Notes: generated from the letters alone by a model not told the origin. A stretch of DNA of 37,137 bases from UBA8516 sp035457865 (GCA_035457865.1 DATIAR010000068.1:1-37137); one strand, 5' to 3'; numbered from the stretch's first letter, positions 24,088 to 32,004 are shown. Translations and numbers: made by a program.

Positions 24088-24361
24088 GACTCATATGAGT
24101 ATCATAGGAGACATACTAGCTACTACTAGAGATGAAGCTCCAGATGAGTCGGGAGCAAGTGTCACTTATCTAATCCGCAAGGCAAATGTATCTCATGTAA
24201 GACTCTCTAAAATATTAGAGATGCTAGTGCAACAAGGTTTACTAGAACAGCGAAGTTCGGATAGAGCATGCAAGTATAAGATAAGTGATAGAGGAAGAGA
24301 ATTTTTACAGGCTTACCGTGGATTTAGAGAATTTGCAGACAACTTTGGTCTGAGAATTTAG
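24071..24361 (+). CDS. ArnR1-like winged-helix protein
   Basis: The 96-residue protein has a compact winged helix: MSIIGDILATT, VTYLIRKANVSHVRLSKILE, then LVQQGLLEQRS and a C-terminal helix ending FADNFGLRI. It resembles the HTH_45/ArnR1 family of archaeal regulators. A paralogue lies at 31496-31777 with the same layout. The start is a TTG inside the membrane-protein gene, so the pair is coupled in translation. Target genes are not shown. Confidence 0.8.
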   Translation: MAAVYRTHMSIIGDILATTRDEAPDESGASVTYLIRKANVSHVRLSKILEMLVQQGLLEQRSSDRACKYKISDRGREFLQAYRGFREFADNFGLRI

Positions 24362-24363
24362 TA

Positions 24364-24450
24364 TTAATCGTCTTCGGTCTCTTCATCTTCTTCATCTTCC
24401 ACTTCGTCGTCAAAATCATCCTCAAAACCATTTTCTGATTCGTCTGACAT
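24364..24450 (-). CDS. 28-residue highly acidic peptide
   Basis: The ATG frame encodes 28 residues, of which about 20 are Asp or Glu (for example DEVEDEEDEETEDD). A TATA-like CTATTAAAG is centred about 28 bases upstream, the leaderless spacing. Its length is far below the usual gene-calling limit. It could act as a DNA-mimic or chaperone-like tail, but that is guesswork. Confidence 0.5.
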   Translation of the reverse strand: MSDESENGFEDDFDDEVEDEEDEETEDD

Positions 24451-24608
24451 CGGCTGTATGAAAAGCCCATTTGCTATTAAAGATTTAGTTATGATTCAGA
24501 ATTTTCTATCATTTATTTGAAAGAATGTCTACATACTCTTTCCTAACACTATTTCAAATAATCTTCACAGTACCGCTGTTGTGCACGGTAATTCTTTTCA
24601 ACAAACTC

Positions 24609-24719
24609 TTATGATGGTGCTACCCAACCGCCACAGGAAACGCAGATGTCCATACCATCTTCATTTACATAGGTTTCAGATCCTGGTGGGCATTGGCATT
24701 GTTGAATTTCTATATCCAT
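24609..24719 (-). CDS. 36-residue Cys-rich miniprotein
   Basis: The ATG frame encodes 36 residues with CQCPPGSE near the start and CVSCGGW near the end, four Cys that could bind one zinc. TTATAT is centred about 27 bases upstream. It lies in what otherwise appears to be a 430-base gap. Function unknown. Confidence 0.6.
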   Translation of the reverse strand: MDIEIQQCQCPPGSETYVNEDGMDICVSCGGWVAPS

Positions 24720-24742
24720 GCAACATACTACAGCAATCAATC

Positions 24743-24748
24743 TTATAT
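24743..24748 (-). promoter_or_regulatory. TATA box for the 36-residue miniprotein
   Basis: On the minus strand ATATAA is centred about 27 bases before the ATG at 24719. Confidence 0.5.
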
Positions 24749-24795
24749 CATTTTCAATAACAAAACATAATTTACTAATGACTATTTGAAAAATT

Positions 24796-25395
24796 GTGAT
24801 AGTTGCTTGCGATCAGAATGGGATCAATTTAGCTGCAACTACGATAAAAAATGGTGGTGTGGTAGTGTTTCCTACAGACACTGTTTATGGTATTGGTTGC
24901 GATCCACGAAATGCAAAGGCGGTAGAAGCGATTTTCCGAATAAAGAAGAGAAAAGAATCAAAGCAGTTACCAGTACTAGCATATTCTAAAGATGAAGTCT
25001 CAAAAATAGCTGTTTTTGACGATATTTCAAACAAGATAGCTGACAAATTCTGGCCAGGCCAAGTAACTTTAGTTTTGAAATTAAAGGACAATGAAATTAA
25101 AAAAGCAATGAATTTGAATGATAAAGTAGCTGTTCGTGTACCAAATCATCCTTGTGTTTTAGCTCTTTTAAAAGAGTGCAAACTTATTGTTGGGACTAGT
25201 GCAAATTTTTCTGGACAACCAGCTTTTTCTGATTCAAGGAAGGTTCAAGAAAATTTTTCTGGGTATGATGTTTTTTTGGATAGTGGTACAATTTCAAATT
25301 CTACAAGTTCAACTATTGTTGAAGTAAAAAACGGAATTTTGAGGATATTAAGACAAGGAAAGATAACAAAAGAGGAGATTATCAACTCACTTTGA
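24796..25395 (+). CDS. tsaC: Threonylcarbamoyl-AMP synthase (Sua5/YrdC/TsaC)
   Basis: The enzyme makes threonylcarbamoyl-AMP from threonine, bicarbonate and ATP, the donor for t6A at position 37 of ANN-decoding tRNAs. The 199-residue protein has GGVVVFPTDTVYGIGCD, the KRKESKQLPVL motif, WPGQVTLVL and VGTSANFSG. It lacks the extra Sua5 C-terminal domain, so it is the short TsaC type. The GTG start is about 26 bases after a TATA-like CATAATTTA. It overlaps the THUMP gene by four bases and lies convergent to a Cgi121-like KEOPS gene in the same pathway. Confidence 0.92.
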   Translation: MIVACDQNGINLAATTIKNGGVVVFPTDTVYGIGCDPRNAKAVEAIFRIKKRKESKQLPVLAYSKDEVSKIAVFDDISNKIADKFWPGQVTLVLKLKDNEIKKAMNLNDKVAVRVPNHPCVLALLKECKLIVGTSANFSGQPAFSDSRKVQENFSGYDVFLDSGTISNSTSSTIVEVKNGILRILRQGKITKEEIINSL

Positions 25396-25913
25396 ATCTG
25401 ATTATAACATCTAGCAGACATCTTGAGTCAGAAGCTGCTGAAGAGATATCAGAAATTCTAGAAGAGTTTGGAGATTCTAATGCCACAGTAGAAATTTCTG
25501 ATCTCTCTGGAATTCTTACGGCTACAACATCACTTGATCCATTTCTGGTTGTAAAAAAAATTCGAGAAAAAATACTAGATGAACCGTGGTTGATAAGATA
25601 TTGCTTAAGAGTCATACCATTACATGATACAGTGTATACAAAAAAAGAAGACATTGTAAATTCTGTTCTCAATCATGTTAATGTAATGAAGATACACGAT
25701 ACATATAGAATTACAGTAGAAAAAAGGCATTCCGAAATTCCTACTCGGGAGATCATAAGTGAAATTGCAGACAAAATTCAGAATAAGGTATCGCTTGAGA
25801 AATTTGATTGGGTAATATTAATAGAAATACTTGGTAAGAGGACAGGAATTGCAATCCTAAGAGAGGATGATGTCCTGAGTACGAATAGAGTAAAGCGCAG
25901 TTTATCTGAATAG
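25392..25913 (+). CDS. THUMP-domain protein (Tan1-like)
   Basis: The 173-residue protein starts TTG at the tsaC stop. Its C-terminal half (from about 80) has the THUMP pattern, TYRITVEKRHSEIPTREIIS followed by DWVILIEILGKRTGIAIL. Such proteins bind tRNA; Tan1 is needed for acetylation of C12 in eukaryotic tRNA-Ser and tRNA-Leu. The pairing with tsaC fits a tRNA-modification unit. It overlaps the convergent gene by 12 bases. Confidence 0.82.
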   Translation: MNLIITSSRHLESEAAEEISEILEEFGDSNATVEISDLSGILTATTSLDPFLVVKKIREKILDEPWLIRYCLRVIPLHDTVYTKKEDIVNSVLNHVNVMKIHDTYRITVEKRHSEIPTREIISEIADKIQNKVSLEKFDWVILIEILGKRTGIAILREDDVLSTNRVKRSLSE

Positions 25914-26675
25914 AATTACTGCTTTTTCGACAAGCAAATCTTCCAGTGGCGTATTTGATTCTACAGCTTCTAATTGCTTTTTTGATATTTTAAATTCTTT
26001 TTTTAGAAAGATGGAGTTTTTTATCGAAATCAAATTTGGTTTCAAATGAGTTCTTATCTCATAAAACAATTTGTTAAGTGATTGTTTTCTTCCAATCACT
26101 ATTAAGATAAAATCTTGTCTTCTTTTTAGCCCAATTTTTTTTATTGCTTCACTAATCTGTTTCGTACATGCAAATCGCATCAAAATATCTGTTTCAATTT
26201 TATTTGAGAGCATGATTCTATCTTTTTGTGCTGCTAGGGATATCGCAATAATCTTTTTGGCATGATTTTGGCTAAGCACAAAACCCGATCTTATGCCCTG
26301 AATTACTAGATCAGGATATTTTTTACGTAAATCATCAAGAAAACCTATTGGATCATCAACGTGTTTTATTCCTATAAGCTCTATGTTATCATTAAAAATC
26401 TGAAACCGTATCCTTTGACTGCCACCATGTATTACAGGAATTATGCTTACAGTATCTCCATCTTTGATCTTTGTTTCAAAACCATCGAGAGTTGAAGAAT
26501 CAACTCCATTAACAGCAACTAGTATATTTTTGATGTCTAAAGCATGTGTGTTTTTTGGTATTTGCGTTTGAAGAAAATCTAAAAGTTCAGAGATTGTGGA
26601 ATTATCTTTTTCAAATTTTAGTTTGTCTGTAGAAAGAGACTTTTTCGCTCCACCAAGGAGATTTATTGTTATCAT
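25902..26675 (-). CDS. Fusion of a ubiquitin-like MoaD/ThiS domain with a Cgi121-like KEOPS subunit
   Basis: The 257-residue protein has two parts. Residues 1-85 form a MoaD/ThiS-type beta-grasp domain (NILVAVNGVDSSTLDG, KDGDTVSIIPVIHGG) and end in Gly-Gly at 84-85. Residues about 86-257 resemble Cgi121: IQGIRSGFVLS, then MLSNKIETDILMRFACTKQ followed by ISEAIKKIGL. Cgi121 binds tRNA in KEOPS, which transfers the threonylcarbamoyl group made by TsaC; tsaC is the convergent neighbour. A free Gly-Gly end is needed for sulfur carrier use, so an internal Gly-Gly implies either loss of that role or cleavage. The Cgi121 call is good but not certain. Confidence 0.75.
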   Translation of the reverse strand: MITINLLGGAKKSLSTDKLKFEKDNSTISELLDFLQTQIPKNTHALDIKNILVAVNGVDSSTLDGFETKIKDGDTVSIIPVIHGGSQRIRFQIFNDNIELIGIKHVDDPIGFLDDLRKKYPDLVIQGIRSGFVLSQNHAKKIIAISLAAQKDRIMLSNKIETDILMRFACTKQISEAIKKIGLKRRQDFILIVIGRKQSLNKLFYEIRTHLKPNLISIKNSIFLKKEFKISKKQLEAVESNTPLEDLLVEKAVILFR

Positions 26676-26734
26676 TTACCCTAAAATGGATTTTTGCCTT
26701 ATATTGAATTTTGTTTAGATTAAGAACTAATAAT

Positions 26735-27070
26735 TTAGTTAAGTATCTCTTCTTCTTGTAGTTCTTCTGTTTCATTGACAGATCGAGTCTCTTGCATGGC
26801 CTGAGCCTCTTTTTCTTTTTGTTCTTCAATTTCGCGTTTGATGAATGTAGTTATGTAACCTGCAATTTCATTTTTGAGACCTTTTGATCTGACTATAGCT
26901 ACATCATCTAATGCCTTTTTGTTTTGTACAAAATCAGTTCCGAATCTAGATTTATGTAAATCCATGACTTCGGTCGAAATTCGTTTGATTCTGTTCACGT
27001 CTTCGATTGGATGTAGGGGTTTTTTATATCTATACACCCAGATAGTGCTTGGAATTTCGTTCAATCTCAT
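26735..27070 (-). CDS. Hypothetical protein overlapping tatD
   Basis: I do not recognise this 111-residue protein (start at 27070; 27082 is an alternative giving 115). It begins RLNEIPSTIWVYRYKKPLHPIEDVN and ends in a highly acidic, Glu-rich stretch, likely helical. It overlaps the 3' end of tatD by about 41 bases, so it is co-translated. The first half has the pattern of a small DNA- or RNA-interacting domain, but no family is clear. Confidence 0.6.
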   Translation of the reverse strand: MRLNEIPSTIWVYRYKKPLHPIEDVNRIKRISTEVMDLHKSRFGTDFVQNKKALDDVAIVRSKGLKNEIAGYITTFIKREIEEQKEKEAQAMQETRSVNETEELQEEEILN

Positions 27071-27785
27071 ATGAAAGATCATCGTATGTTTTGTTCAAGA
27101 CTTTGGATGCACAAAACACAACACTTGGAAGAAAAGTGATTTGAGCAGTTTTCATTGCAAAACATCGTGAAAATCGTACAGGACCGTCTGTTTCTACAAG
27201 TATTTTATCTCTGTTTGTTTCTGAAAGCAAAGCTTGTTTATCTTTTGCATAAATCATAGCAGGTCCATAAGAAGCATAACATCCAAGTTCCATTGCTGTC
27301 TTTAGTTGTTTTTTACTACCAGCAAACCAATGTAAAACCACTCCAGGAATCGAATATGAAGGCAAAATAGAAAGTATTTCATCTAGTGTAGTACGTGAGT
27401 GAATTGAAACAGGTTTATGTAGTTTTTCAGCAATTGAAAGCATTTTGTGAAATACCGTTTCTTGTCTTTTGAAACCATCTTGACTTGAAACATACGTTTT
27501 GTCAAGACCGATTTCTCCAATTCCTGTAATTTGACTAGGGTTTTTTTCTATCAATTCAATAACAGGTTCTAAATCATCATTAGCTTTTTCTGGATGAATG
27601 CCAACAAATGGTAACACAAGTTTGGTTTTTTTGCTAAGATCAAGAGTTCTTTCTGAGGTATGAAGATCCATCGATACACAGCATGCACGTATCTTCGTCT
27701 TTTCCATACTTGTAATAATGAATTGTATGTCTTCTGAAAACTCCTTATCAGAAAGATGGATATGCACATCTGTAAGCCAGCTCAT
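27030..27785 (-). CDS. TatD-type metal-dependent hydrolase
   Basis: The 251-residue protein has all five metal or catalytic sites of the family: the HxH in LTDVHIHL, Glu in GIGEIGLD, His in PVSIHSR, His in VVLHWFAGS and Asp in LVETDGPVRF. TatD relatives act as 3'-5' nucleases or deoxyribonucleases. The ATG at 27785 is preferred over the frame end at 27800 because it lies about 25 bases after a CTATTTTAG box. Confidence 0.88.
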   Translation of the reverse strand: MSWLTDVHIHLSDKEFSEDIQFIITSMEKTKIRACCVSMDLHTSERTLDLSKKTKLVLPFVGIHPEKANDDLEPVIELIEKNPSQITGIGEIGLDKTYVSSQDGFKRQETVFHKMLSIAEKLHKPVSIHSRTTLDEILSILPSYSIPGVVLHWFAGSKKQLKTAMELGCYASYGPAMIYAKDKQALLSETNRDKILVETDGPVRFSRCFAMKTAQITFLPSVVFCASKVLNKTYDDLSYEIERNSKHYLGV

Positions 27786-27861
27786 AACATGTCTTTTCAT
27801 TCTCTCCCTAAAATAGTCTGTAGAAATCGATTTACGCGTAGGTTTTTTTCCACTCGAAGTC

Positions 27862-27867
27862 TTTTAT
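27862..27867 (+). promoter_or_regulatory. TATA-like box for the histone gene
   Basis: TTTTAT is centred about 25 bases before the ATG at 27890, the leaderless distance. Confidence 0.45.
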
Positions 27868-27889
27868 CACAGATAAGAAAAACCACTTC

Positions 27890-28111
27890 ATGACAGCCTC
27901 AGAATTCGGTCTTTCTGCAATGTATCGTATTTTAAAAAAATCAGGTGCAGAAAGAGTGAGTGATGAATCTGCAGATGAATTAAGGAGGATATTGGAAGAA
28001 ATAGGTACTGCCATAGCCAAAAGTGCAGTAGATATGTCTGTTCATGCTGGAAGAAAGACAATCAAAGCAGAAGATGTCAGATTGGCTGCAAGACCATTTG
28101 CAAAATTCTAA
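27890..28111 (+). CDS. Archaeal histone
   Basis: The 73-residue protein is an HMfA/B-type histone fold without a tail: MYRILKKSGAERVSDESADE, then LRRILEEIGTAIAKSAVDMS, then AGRKTIKAEDVRLAAR. It includes the Arg-Thr and loop residues that contact DNA. It would wrap DNA into chromatin-like fibres. It stands next to tRNA-Cys with its own promoter. It is the only histone gene in the window. Confidence 0.95.
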   Translation: MTASEFGLSAMYRILKKSGAERVSDESADELRRILEEIGTAIAKSAVDMSVHAGRKTIKAEDVRLAARPFAKF

Positions 28112-28152
28112 CCTAAAAGATTTAATTGTTCATTAAGAGCTTTTTTGACTGC

Positions 28153-28224
28153 GGTGAGGTGGCAGAGCGGCTATGCGTTCGCCTGCAGAGCGAATCTATA
28201 GGGGTTCGAATCCCTTCCTCACCT
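28153..28224 (+). tRNA. tRNA-Cys (GCA)
   Basis: The acceptor arms GGTGAGG and CCTCACC pair fully. The anticodon arm is TTCGC-CTGCAGA-GCGAA with anticodon GCA, and the T arm is AGGGG-TTCGAAT-CCCTT. No intron. CCA is not encoded. The AIPR gene starts about 60 bases downstream, so its 3' end could have been an integration site, but I see no direct repeat of it further along. Confidence 0.95.
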
Positions 28225-28230
28225 TTGTCA

Positions 28231-28282
28231 TGATGATATCATAATAACCATCCTTTCTAAATACAGGATTTTCTTATCATCA
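28231..28282. repeat. Inverted repeats around the AIPR promoter
   Basis: TGATGATA at 28231-28238 and TATCATCA at 28275-28282 are an exact inverted pair. The first copy also forms the palindrome ATGATATCAT (28233-28242). They flank the probable promoter of the AIPR gene, TATA-like TTTCTAAATAC near 28254-28264. This is the layout of a pair of operators for a repressor, possibly autoregulatory. Confidence 0.45.
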
Positions 28283-28286
28283 TAGT

Positions 28287-30038
28287 TTGGTAGACAGAAG
28301 TAATGGCCTATTAGAGTATATTCCAGGTGCTCGTCCAATTTTGCAGGGTACTAATGGACAACCACTTGAAGGATTCGTACAAAACATACGTAATAGCATT
28401 AAAGAATATGCAGAAAATGCTCAGAGTGAAGTAGAAAAAGGGAATAATTTTTTACAATGGGTTCTAACAAGAGTTTTTGAAGCAACAGAAGATGATGCTA
28501 CTGATGCAATAGTAGATGGTGCAAACGATTTAGGAATAGACGCATATCTTCCAGTTGATTTCTCTGAAGGCACAGTTCGATTGTTTCAATCAAAGTATGG
28601 CACATCTCATTCCATGGAAGCAATTGCTAAATTCAAAGAAGATGTCACAAACTTGCAAAACAAAGATATTACAAAGATGCGTCCAGAACTTGCGCATCTT
28701 GTTACTCAGATACGTGAAAAGAATCTAAAAATAGAATGCGTATACGTAACAGATCAAAAAGTCGACTATCCAAACAGTGATTCTTTTGAGATATGCGATA
28801 TTGATTCTATAGTACAGAAGCTATGGGATAGAATAAAAAAACCGGCAGCTGGAAAAAAAGCAACTATCAAATTAGAAAGTAAACTAAAGTACCACAGTAC
28901 AATACTTGGCATTTTAAAGTTAAGAGAGCTAACAAACTTTGTTACAAAAAATCGAGACTATGTCTTTGAATCAAACATTAGACAATGGATGCAGTTTAAA
29001 ACCACCGTAAACAAGGGCATACGAGAAACTCTTCAAGAATCTCCTGACAAATTCTTCTATTACAACAATGGCATAACCATTGTTGTAAGCGACTTTGAAG
29101 AACTTGAGGATGGCACACTGATGCTACATGCACCTCAAATCGTAAACGGCGCACAGACATCAAATTCTATTTTAGATCATGCAAAACGAACTCACAATCT
29201 AGAAGGAAGTATCACAGTAACTATAATTAAAGCTGCAGATGAACGTGATCAAAACAATATTACAAAATATAGAAATTCACAGAACGCCGTACGTGGGAAA
29301 GATCTTGTTTCTTTGATGGACTTTCATAAATCTATAAAATCCCAAATGGAAAACTTTGGATATTTCTATGAGATTCAAGCTGGTTCGTTCGATAGTAAAA
29401 CAAAGTCACAACAAAGTGAATTTACAGGGGATATAACATATAACAAATATCTTCCAGAAAACCACAAAAAAGTGATTGTTGCAAAAGATGCAATACAAGC
29501 ACTTGTAGCTGGTATTGAACAAAGACCTACAGAATCATACAGTTCACCTGCTCAGTTTCTTCCACGTGGAAGTAAATATGATGAGATTTTCAATGAAACC
29601 CTAAAAGATGATTGCAGAGTTCTTTTGTATCCATATCTTGTTAAGGAATATGCAAAAAAAATTCTCAATTATGGGAAGAAAGGTGGTCATAAGACAAAAA
29701 GATATGCTACTTTATTCTTTCTTGCCACATACTTTAAGATCTTACATGAGAAAATACTTTCAACAAAAGGCGATTTTAAAGAGGATATCTCAAAGCTTGA
29801 ACCCATTTTCAAAAGTGTTAAACTAAACCAGAGAATTTTGAAACTGACGGATACAATTGTAACAAAATTCCTGGAAGACACTGTTGTTGACGATGAAATG
29901 GATGCTGCAAACACCTACCACAATTTCTTTTCACATAATGTTTGGCAGGATTCTATGATACGAGTTATTGAGAAGAAGATAAAACAAGAAGAAGATGAGA
30001 TTAACTCTATTAAAAAGATAGTTCAGGATCTTTTTTAA
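28287..30038 (+). CDS. AIPR family protein (phage abortive infection type)
   Basis: The 583-residue protein has the AIPR signatures FFYYNNGITIVV (from about 256) and PQIVNGAQTSNS (from about 283). Its N-terminal part has GIDAYL (Asp 85) and LFQSKY (Gln 101, Lys 103), a pattern like the active site of PD-(D/E)xK or Mrr-type nucleases. AIPR proteins are known from phage defence of lactococci, though their action is poorly understood. The TTG start lies just behind the inverted repeats and the tRNA-Cys. No recognisable methylase or partner sits next to it. A plain housekeeping role cannot be excluded. Confidence 0.85.
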   Translation: MVDRSNGLLEYIPGARPILQGTNGQPLEGFVQNIRNSIKEYAENAQSEVEKGNNFLQWVLTRVFEATEDDATDAIVDGANDLGIDAYLPVDFSEGTVRLFQSKYGTSHSMEAIAKFKEDVTNLQNKDITKMRPELAHLVTQIREKNLKIECVYVTDQKVDYPNSDSFEICDIDSIVQKLWDRIKKPAAGKKATIKLESKLKYHSTILGILKLRELTNFVTKNRDYVFESNIRQWMQFKTTVNKGIRETLQESPDKFFYYNNGITIVVSDFEELEDGTLMLHAPQIVNGAQTSNSILDHAKRTHNLEGSITVTIIKAADERDQNNITKYRNSQNAVRGKDLVSLMDFHKSIKSQMENFGYFYEIQAGSFDSKTKSQQSEFTGDITYNKYLPENHKKVIVAKDAIQALVAGIEQRPTESYSSPAQFLPRGSKYDEIFNETLKDDCRVLLYPYLVKEYAKKILNYGKKGGHKTKRYATLFFLATYFKILHEKILSTKGDFKEDISKLEPIFKSVKLNQRILKLTDTIVTKFLEDTVVDDEMDAANTYHNFFSHNVWQDSMIRVIEKKIKQEEDEINSIKKIVQDLF

Positions 30039-30054
30039 ATTTTTTATACAAAAA

Positions 30055-30118
30055 GCGGCAGATGGGTGACCGATAGGTCTCTTGCAGGAGGTCCGCATCT
30101 AGCCATCCAGTCTACCGC
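30055..30118 (+). ncRNA. Candidate structured RNA (GC-rich, multi-stem)
   Basis: This 64-base stretch is much richer in G and C than its surroundings. GCGG at its start pairs with CCGC at its end; inside, GATGG pairs with CCATC, and GACC-GATA-GGTC forms a hairpin. TATA-like T/A tracts lie just upstream and a T-rich run follows. It lacks a T-loop consensus, so it is not a tRNA. The orientation is unknown. It could also be an AIPR transcript end structure. Confidence 0.45.
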
Positions 30119-30186
30119 AAGTTTATTCCTATAAGAAGTACTATTTAACATGATTTTTATAACGAAAATATTGGAACTGAATCAAA

Positions 30187-30351
30187 TTGGAAATTGACAA
30201 TGAAAAATGTTCTATATGCAATAAACCAATAGTAGAACACAAGTATTATCCAATGGAATCTTGGAATATTGAAGGTGTGTTGTGTGGCTCGTGCTATTCC
30301 CAAAAGATCGCCGAGTTTTATCCTGGAACACATGAAAGAACTAGATCCTAA
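30187..30351 (+). CDS. 54-residue zinc-finger-like miniprotein
   Basis: From the TTG at 30187 the frame encodes 54 residues with CSIC (8-11) and CGSC (33-36), a two-pair zinc site, and a C-terminal HERTRS. TTTTTATAAC lies about 28 bases upstream. The stop overlaps the stop of the convergent YkgJ-like gene by four bases. Such small zinc proteins are common in these archaea and uncharacterised. Confidence 0.72.
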   Translation: MEIDNEKCSICNKPIVEHKYYPMESWNIEGVLCGSCYSQKIAEFYPGTHERTRS

Positions 30352-30914
30352 ATTTCTAAAATCCAACCTGTGTTAATTTTATCGATATCAGATTTATCTC
30401 CAACTCCAGTAGCATATCGCCAAATAAAAGGAGCATTTGTTTCCATTTTGATTTTTATTTTGGCAAGTGATTCCAATTCTTGGTTTAGATTCGTGGGAGT
30501 ATTTTCACAACTTTCGCAGAATTTGCATTTGTGATCTAGTGTTACTGATGAAGACGCAATAACAGGATATGCTCTACATGCAAGAGGTCTACTTTCGTAT
30601 ATTCTGCACTTATAGCCTCCATGAGGTGATCTTTCCTCACTTTCTGTATCTAAAAATGGGCACGTATTACCATTTGATTCCCTTCCCATCAATTGATACG
30701 CAAGTATCTTCGTAGGTCCGTTAGATTTCTCATACGATATTCCAATGCGCGGTAATATTACTATGTCAAGATGTAGGTTTTTTCCTAGCGATTCAATCTT
30801 TTCTTTTTCATCAGGAAGAATCAGGACTCCTACTTTGCCAAATTTTTTTGTTGGATAGTATTCTCTTTCAATACAGCATTTGGAACAATCTTGGACGCAT
30901 TTAAAATCCATCAT
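30348..30914 (-). CDS. YkgJ-type cysteine cluster protein
   Basis: The 188-residue protein starts with CVQDCSKCC, the C-x3-C-x2-C-C motif that binds iron or zinc in the YkgJ family. Later it has YKCRIYESRPLACRAYPV, the family's second signature, and CKFCESC. These proteins are often called Fe-S or zinc binding, with unknown activity. Two Met codons at the start allow 30914 or 30911. Confidence 0.85.
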   Translation of the reverse strand: MMDFKCVQDCSKCCIEREYYPTKKFGKVGVLILPDEKEKIESLGKNLHLDIVILPRIGISYEKSNGPTKILAYQLMGRESNGNTCPFLDTESEERSPHGGYKCRIYESRPLACRAYPVIASSSVTLDHKCKFCESCENTPTNLNQELESLAKIKIKMETNAPFIWRYATGVGDKSDIDKINTGWILEI

Positions 30915-30945
30915 TATATTTTATTATTGGAAAATAAAACTCATT

Positions 30946-31431
30946 CTATGTGGTTTTGGGTTTATTGTGATACAAACAATTCCAGGCTAATGCATCGTCT
31001 TTTACATTACTTTCTTGTAAAAATTTAATGTCAGTTACAAGCTTTTTCTTTTTAAAAAGTGCTATAGGTGATGACTCGTCTTTTTCTCGGTATATTCCCA
31101 TCCTAAGATAGGCTTCTCCATCATGGCCTTTTTTAAATCGTTCATAGTGTTCTGATTTTTTTAAAACTTTGAAAAATGATTTGTTAGACTCTGGAAAAGG
31201 TGACTCCCCTCCCATTACAAACCAATAATCATCACCTATTTCTACAAATCTGATCTTAATTGATGGATCTGCCCACCATTTTATCACATCTTCCCAGATC
31301 TTAATTGCCTGTTTTTTGTCTGAAAATATAGGGAACACATTCATTCTTAAATCATAAAACCGGTATCCTACGCCAAGGAAGTCATCAAACCATTGGATCG
31401 AATGTTCATTAGGCAATGCAAACAAAGGCAC
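30946..31431 (-). CDS. Hypothetical protein
   Basis: I do not recognise this 161-residue soluble protein. It starts GTG with PLFALPNEHSIQWFDDFLGV and has many aromatic residues in its first two thirds. No signal peptide or Cys motif. It is upstream of the YkgJ-like gene on the same strand with about 30 bases between, so they may be co-transcribed. Confidence 0.7.
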   Translation of the reverse strand: MPLFALPNEHSIQWFDDFLGVGYRFYDLRMNVFPIFSDKKQAIKIWEDVIKWWADPSIKIRFVEIGDDYWFVMGGESPFPESNKSFFKVLKKSEHYERFKKGHDGEAYLRMGIYREKDESSPIALFKKKKLVTDIKFLQESNVKDDALAWNCLYHNKPKTT

Positions 31432-31495
31432 GGAAATCGGTATTTATCTGATATGAGTAATACCCATATATTACCTCCTGATAGTGTTCCTAGAT

Positions 31496-31777
31496 ATGGT
31501 AGCCTATAGAACAAGTATGCAGATAGTAAGTGACTTACTTACGGTTACCGAACAAAGTGGAGTAAACGGTATTAATGTAACTTCACTTTTGACAAAGGCA
31601 AATCTATCACATTCAAGACTGGGCAAATTTCTGAATAATCTTACAGGAGCAGGTCTTATTAACAGGATAGAGTTTGATGGAAAGAATGTTTTTGTTATAA
31701 CTTCAAAAGGTAGACAATACTTAGAATCATACAAAAATTTCCAGAACCTTGCAGATTCCTTTGGTCTAGACCTCTAG
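31496..31777 (+). CDS. ArnR1-like winged-helix protein, paralogue of the one at 24071
   Basis: The 93-residue protein matches the protein at 24071-24361 in layout: MQIVSDLL, VTSLLTKANLSHSRLGKFLN, LTGAGLINRIE, and a final helix ending LADSFGLDL. The ATG at 31496 lies about 27 bases after CATATATTA and is preferred over the GTG at 31484. Its stop directly precedes the stop of a convergent small membrane protein. It likely binds DNA; targets unknown. Confidence 0.8.
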   Translation: MVAYRTSMQIVSDLLTVTEQSGVNGINVTSLLTKANLSHSRLGKFLNNLTGAGLINRIEFDGKNVFVITSKGRQYLESYKNFQNLADSFGLDL

Positions 31778-31942
31778 TCATTTTTTAGATTTTCTATCTT
31801 TTCGTTTCTGTCTTGCATCATATAGTATCATAATGATTGCACCGCCAAGTAATATGTAAAAAATTGGAATTCGATTTCCGACAAGTGCAATTCCCATACC
31901 TGCTATCAAAAAGACCAAGATAACTATCAGGTACTTGTCCAT
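31778..31942 (-). CDS. 54-residue two-helix membrane protein
   Basis: The ATG frame encodes 54 residues with two hydrophobic helices (about 4-21 and 25-41) and a very basic tail (RQKRKDRKSKK). A TATA-like ATATAT lies about 29 bases upstream (31967-31975). It is convergent with the winged-helix gene, with stops that abut. Confidence 0.65.
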   Translation of the reverse strand: MDKYLIVILVFLIAGMGIALVGNRIPIFYILLGGAIIMILYDARQKRKDRKSKK

Positions 31943-32004
31943 GTAGGAGTAAAATCTTAAAACAATATATCCTTTTGAGTTAAAACGAATTTGTATTCTA
32001 AGGA

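Noticed and set aside
30055..30118. A tRNA gene in the GC-rich element
   Set aside because: No T-loop consensus (TTCGA or TTCAA), no proper anticodon arm and no acceptor arm of seven pairs.
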